A stretch of 64,000 nucleotides of DNA from Tanypteryx hageni (lineage: Eukaryota > Arthropoda > Insecta > Odonata > Petaluridae): NCBI GenBank assembly GCA_028673005.1, contig CM054118.1, positions 65,033,401 to 65,097,400 on the forward strand. Direction: 5' to 3'. A program made the translations under genes and the position numbers. Shown in pieces: positions 59,461 to 64,000 of the stretch; position 1 is the first letter of the stretch, and each line of letters opens with the position of its first letter. The notes beneath the pieces were generated by a model that was given only the letters and a program-made list of their open reading frames with translations, did not search any database and was not told where the DNA came from.

Positions 59461-59690
59461 GTTAATGCTTTTTGAACCGCTATAACTCAGCCGATTCTTA
59501 ACGAATCTTCACTAAATTTTGAATATCATTTTATGACTAAAATTTATTTCTTAAAAAATTTTGGTGGAGGGGGAGGGGGCTAATGCTTTTTGAAACTCTA
59601 TAACTATGAATCTTCACCAAATTTTTAATATAAGCTAATGTTGTGGCTAAAATTTGATTTCTTAAAAAATATTTGGAAGGGAGAGGGAGA
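59461..59690 (+). repeat. Tandem duplication of about 115 bp
   Basis: TTAATGCTTTTTGAACCGCT (59464) and CTAATGCTTTTTGAAACTCT (59580) start two units, which share GAATCTTCACnAAATTTT, GGCTAAAATTTGATTTCTTA (or variant) and a purine-rich G-tract. CCGATTCTTAACGAATCTTC in unit 1 is a distant form of the GACCGATTTCAACTAAATTTGG motif in the next array. Confidence 0.75.
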
Positions 59691-59929
59691 TGGTGGGAAA
59701 GGGAGGCCAAAATTATACTGGCTCTTATACAATAAATGTTCCATATGTATAGTCGTTGCTTGAAATCAATTCCCCATTAAATCGATGTTATTACAATACA
59801 GATTACCATTTCCCGTTTAAAAGTAGTGTACTCGTTGCCATGAAAACCTCCTTCTTAGTGCTTTCTCGTCATTGTTGAAAAGCACTATTATCTTACAATT
59901 AGTAATGTCCGTCCGTCCGTATGCATGTA

Positions 59930-60865
59930 TATCAGGGAAGAATTGGCTGGACCGATTTCAACTAAATTTGGTAAATAGATTACTCACATAAATTTATGGC
60001 CAAAAAGGCAGATTTGGACCGGATCGACTCAGCAGGGGTACCACAATTGCAAAGTTTAACTTCGGTAATTATGAATTTGGAAGGAATTGGTCAAACCGAT
60101 TTCAACGAAATATTATATGATGGAGGTGTACCACATAAAAAAAACAAAATCAAGATTTTTAGTATAGATATAGAAAGCAGGGCTACCACAATACAAGAAA
60201 TAAAAATAATTCTTTTTACACGAATTTATGTTGAACTCTCCTCATCAATTTGAACCATATATAATATTTATAGTGTACACATATATATAAAACCATATTA
60301 GCATATTTACACCGAATAAGCCAAACAGGGGTGCCACACTTACAAATTAAACTTTCAGTAATTAAGGATTTGGAACGAATTGGCCGAACGGATTTCATTT
60401 AAATTCTGTATATAAGATTTGTACAATATACCATAATGAAATCAAGATGTTTAAAGCGGAGAAAATGAGCAGGGCTACCACAGTAAAAAAAGTTAAATAT
60501 TATTTCTTTTACACGTATTTCTAGATAACTGACCTGTGGATTTTAACCAAATAGAGTATATATAATCTTCATTAAAATAAATAATCAAATATAATATTTC
60601 AACTGGGTTGATTAAACAGGGCTACCACAATATCAAGGTTAGAATTTTTCTGTAACTATGAATTTGGAAGGTATTGGCTGAACGGATTTAAAAGAAATTT
60701 TGTTTGTAGGGTAAGTATAGAATGGGAAAACGAAATGATCATGATTAGAATAGATAAAAAAACAAGCTACCACAATATAACGAAAAATAATTTTCTGATT
60801 TCAAAGCAAATACATTAGTATACAATTATACTACAGCGAATTTGACGAAAAGCACTTCTCTACCA
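59930..60865 (+). repeat. Degenerate tandem array, period about 146 bp, six to seven units
   Basis: CAGGGnTACCACA or its variants occur at 60033, 60178, 60326, 60470, 60617 and about 60763 (spacing 145, 148, 144, 147, 146). GAATTGGCTGGACCGATTTC-type motifs fall at 59942, 60087, 60379 and 60672, with weaker copies between. Units are AT-rich and diverged by about 30 percent. GTCCGTCCGT precedes it (59908), as before the 36-kb array. Confidence 0.85.
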
Positions 60866-61518
60866 CAGGAAACCCATGTACATCCCTACTTGTTTCTGAT
60901 TAAAAGAAAATTCCTGTGTCAATTTGTCACAGATTTGAGTTTAGTCTTCAAAAATAATAAACCTCATTTTTCAGCTATAGAACTGTTGTAGTCTAGAGTT
61001 TCTATCTTAATTTTAACTGATTTTAAATTGCAATTTTATGAAGTCCTGTACAGATTTCCATTATTTTCTTAAGGGCTAATAAAATGGAACAATGGGTTCA
61101 AAAATAAGACCCTAAAAATTTATATTTTTGGAATTTTTGATTTTTCTCATTGGCTGTACCCAATGACCTATCTCCATGCCATATTACAGCCCTGTAGCAC
61201 TTCTAGAAGTACCTTAGGTTTTATATCCTGTATATGTAAGAAACAGCTATTTATAATCATGTAAATGTTTTGAAATTCTAAAGAATGTGGAATAACTCAA
61301 ATGGCTGAATCTATTTTAATCATTTTTTGTTTTAAAAAGACACTTAAAGAGGCTTATGGTTAATCACTGTATAATATAATGGCCCAAGTTCAATGACCTT
61401 GTAATTCCTGCATTTGAATAACATGGGAATTGGCGTTTTTGATTTGCACTTACAATTACATCCTGCCAAATTTCAGGTCTGTAGCCCTTTTAGAAGTACA
61501 CTAGCATTTATAGCCTCC
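60866..61518. other. No recognised gene
   Basis: AT-rich. TTCAGGTCTGTAGCCCTTTTAG and ACAGCCCTGTAGCACTTCTAG (61484 and 61190) share sequence, suggesting a diverged direct repeat of about 290 bases. Confidence 0.35.

Positions 61519-61612
<94 letters not shown>
61519..61612. repeat. Compound microsatellite (TG)n then (TA)n
   Basis: About ten TG followed by about 36 TA dinucleotides, immediately followed by unique sequence. Any open frame through it (poly Tyr-Ile) is an artefact. Confidence 0.97.
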
Positions 61613-61615
<3 letters not shown>

Positions 61616-61739
61616 GGTTACGGAAGAGGAAAGGTAAATGGGATAAATAGATGACAACAAGTAGTTGGGATAAGGAAGCCCAGTGAGCACTCACCAATAA
61701 GATGACTTCAGGTTGGCAAGCTGCTGGGGGTGTCGAAGT

Positions 61740-62140
61740 GACACTTAAAACAAACACAAAAAACATGGAAGCTTTCAAGGGTGATCCCTTCGTCAGCACA
61801 GGAGAGAGACAATCGATGGCAGTGACACTGGGTGGAAACATGGGGGTGGAAGGGTAGTGCAGAAAAGTCTGGGATTGGAGGATGTGGAGGGGGTGGGAGA
61901 ATTGCCAAAAAGGGTGAAATGCTAGCAAAGGTTGAGGCCAGGGGGAGTGAAGGAGTTTGGAAGATGTATATGGGCAAGTTCCCACTGACGTAATTGGTGT
62001 GCTGAAGCATTATCGGGAAGAGCACGAATGGCTCTCACCGTGAAGCAATCATTAACTTTTAGCAGTTGAACCTTGTTCACTGCCAAGGCAGGTTCTCCCC
62101 TGAAGATGCCCACTTAGTGGGCGAAATGCATAGGGCTTAC
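61740..62140. mobile_element. Retroelement-like segment with hammerhead-like motifs at both sides (Penelope-type, tentative)
   Basis: On the minus strand at 61773-61796, CTGACGA is followed by a short hairpin (AAGGG/CCCTT) and GAAA. On the plus strand at 62100-62126, CTGAAGA is followed by GCCCAC-TTA-GTGGGC and GAAA. CTGANGA, stem II, GAAA is the hammerhead ribozyme core, and Penelope-like retroelements are known to carry such motifs in their terminal repeats. Stems I and III are not evident, and the plus-strand copy has one unpaired base. The sequence between is GC- and G-richer than its surroundings and has no polymerase motif. Confidence 0.4.
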
Positions 62141-62193
62141 CCTACAATTTTTTTGGCTTAAGGAGTTTTATACAACTGATTAACTTTTAAGTT

Positions 62194-62935
62194 GTGATTG
62201 TTCTCATGAATGGCCGTTATCTGAAAATTTTATTTGATTTTCTATTTCATCTTGAGAAATGCCTTCTTATGCTTCTAAATGTAGAGAAATTGTTGTTGCT
62301 TTACAATTATGAAATTGAAATTATGCAATTGCCTCCTCTAGTTATGCATCATCTTAAAAAATGCATCTTATTTTTGGATCTTGCTTTGATTTTTGAACCT
62401 AGTCAACGATGTATGCCTACAGTGCCTTGCATACTTATTTATAGTCAAGAGATACAGAAAAAAACCATTGTGCCTTGCATGCATGAAACTGATTTAGTCC
62501 CGGACTCTTTGAACATTGTGGAAACTAATGGGTTACAAAAAGACAAATGTCTTACAGTTTATATCACCGAGGGATTATCGAGTCATCTTGTTGGCAGACC
62601 ATGGGTAATATCTTGCCAAAATTTGTTCATAGAAAATTGGTTTTTGCATTAATGGCAGTTCATGTACTTTTTATGTGCTGGTTGTGTTAAATTAGGATAG
62701 AATTTTCTTTCCATTAAAGAAACATTTTCAAGTACATATAATGAATTTTATAACTTTTGAGTAGCGGTTGCATTTTTAAAGTAAAAGGTAACTTGAGTAC
62801 TTAATAATTAATCTTATTTTGAAGCTTGAGTGCTTTTTTGGAAATAAATCAATATTTTTGTTCAAAATTTATTTTATAATTTTTACAGGGTCTGCCGATA
62901 ATAATGGAGATCCTATACTACACGCAATAATATCT
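62194..62935 (+). CDS. Hypothetical two-exon coding end (weak)
   Basis: A 152-codon frame runs 62194-62652. At 62604 it reads LVGRPW exactly before GTAATA, a possible donor, and TTTTTACAG at 62889 could be the acceptor. Joined in phase the next exon gives GLPIIMEILYYTQ and TAA (near 62930), and AATAAA follows near 63049. Against this, the first part is Leu/Ile-rich as expected of AT-rich noise and no domain is recognised. It could be the end of the gene that starts at 6000, or chance. Confidence 0.15.
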
Positions 62936-64000
62936 ATAGTTGTGTAACAATTCTAATTTAAGTTGTACACATTAAAATGTTAAATGTTACTATCATTCTT
63001 AAGTGCAGATTTGAAACCCATAGCTTTACTCATTTAAGAATATCAGAGAAATAAAAAACAGGTGATACAATTTGCCGATTTGACTTCATTACAAATTAAC
63101 CCTGTATATTTTTAATTGTAACTTAATGAATCAGTCAGTCATTCATTTTTTATTGATAGTCAATTCTTTCCTAATTTATAATAAATTGTTATCAACTTTA
63201 CTTTCACTATGGGGCATTTATTTTGAATATCTTGTCTCATTTTTGTGAAATTTGCTAATCAGATTGATTTTTTCTTATTTTAAGGTGTAATTTATACAAA
63301 ACTGCGGTATGTAGCCATGGTCTCCATTTTATGACCTAGATCACAGCTGATAATTCATCCCATTAGTTAAATGCAAAATTGTAGTTATAAAGTTAATTAT
63401 CTGTACTTAGCCCTCATTTTTTTCTGCCAGTTAAACTGCTACACTTGTAATGATTTTCTGCTTTTATTCTCGTAGAATTTTTAGAAAAGTGAGATATGCT
63501 TTTGAATTACAAGTTAGTTTTTCTTAGACTTTATAAAATGGTTTATTTATACTATACTGCTCAATTTCTGTTAAATCACAAGGTTCAATAAGTGTACTAC
63601 GAAAGACTTTATTATGTGATAAGATAGATCTGAGATTACCTTTATACCTTTATTATCCCAGCAAATGTACATAGTACAACCTACTGCATTACAAACCTAT
63701 TTGGAAATGATTGATTAAAATGTTATCTGAGTTGCCACATATTGTATCTATCCTAAATTGATGTTATTTCTCAATTAGGTATTAGTCTGAGTCATGCTCC
63801 ACTTTCTTAAACTTGGAATATTTCATTTTGTAACCTATTTAGTTGCTATAATTCCACTGTCCCTTTGATATATCAATAACAGATATTAAAATTTTAATCA
63901 TTGCAAATGATAATTTAATAGTTATTTAAGAAGTAAACGTGCTTTCTTTTTAGCATGCTATGTTATGATAAAACTACTGACTCTACACAAGCAAACACCT
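62936..64000. other. No recognised gene or repeat
   Basis: AT-rich to the right edge of the window; no exon, hairpin or known family seen. Confidence 0.3.

Noticed and set aside
61414..61985. Frames with long Tyr-Ile repeats on both strands
   Set aside because: They translate the (TA)n microsatellite.

Overview
This is a eukaryotic, AT-rich, intron- and transposon-dense window. It most likely comes from an arthropod, probably an insect. The evidence is a three-exon importin-5 terminus with GT-AG introns, no bacterial-style gene packing, and many relics of animal-type transposons (hAT, piggyBac, PIF/Harbinger-like, MULE/FLYWCH, non-LTR retrotransposons, tRNA-derived SINEs). I cannot place the species.

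Layout. 1-5.6 kb: the last three coding exons and 3' UTR of importin-5 (IPO5), plus strand. 5.8-6.9 kb: a probable promoter with a perfect inverted repeat holding CRE-like half sites, then two exons of a second plus-strand gene that I cannot name. Its first 67 codons read cleanly through a splice junction. If that gene continues, most of the window is its introns. 7-64 kb holds almost no convincing host coding sequence. It carries a piggyBac relic (9.3-10 kb), two 5'-truncated non-LTR elements (12.7-15.2 kb), two TAA-flanked MITEs (15.8 and 23.0 kb), tRNA-like foldback SINEs (20.8 and 26.0 kb), a 1.4 kb hAT-type element (29.2 kb), a MULE/FLYWCH relic (38 kb), a GC-rich island with an exon-like end (43 kb), a piggyBac-like MITE (44.7 kb), hAT MITEs (39.8 and 47.4 kb), a DUF4817-like relic (48.4 kb), a 1.18 kb hAT with nested insertion (50.2 kb), a cluster of three consecutive hAT insertions on reiterated copies of one 8-bp target (53.8-58.0 kb), tandem arrays with a period near 146-155 bp (36 and 60 kb), and a retroelement-like segment with hammerhead-like motifs (61.7-62.1 kb).

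The most striking structure is the hAT cluster. Three elements lie end to end, each junction marked by CTGTAGAG or a one-base variant, and the middle one carries a DUF4371-type transposase broken by a few stops and a frameshift. The two host genes run in the same direction about 1.85 kb apart (stop codon to next start codon). Nothing here shows that they work together. I see no CRISPR array, rRNA or functional tRNA gene, and no virus.
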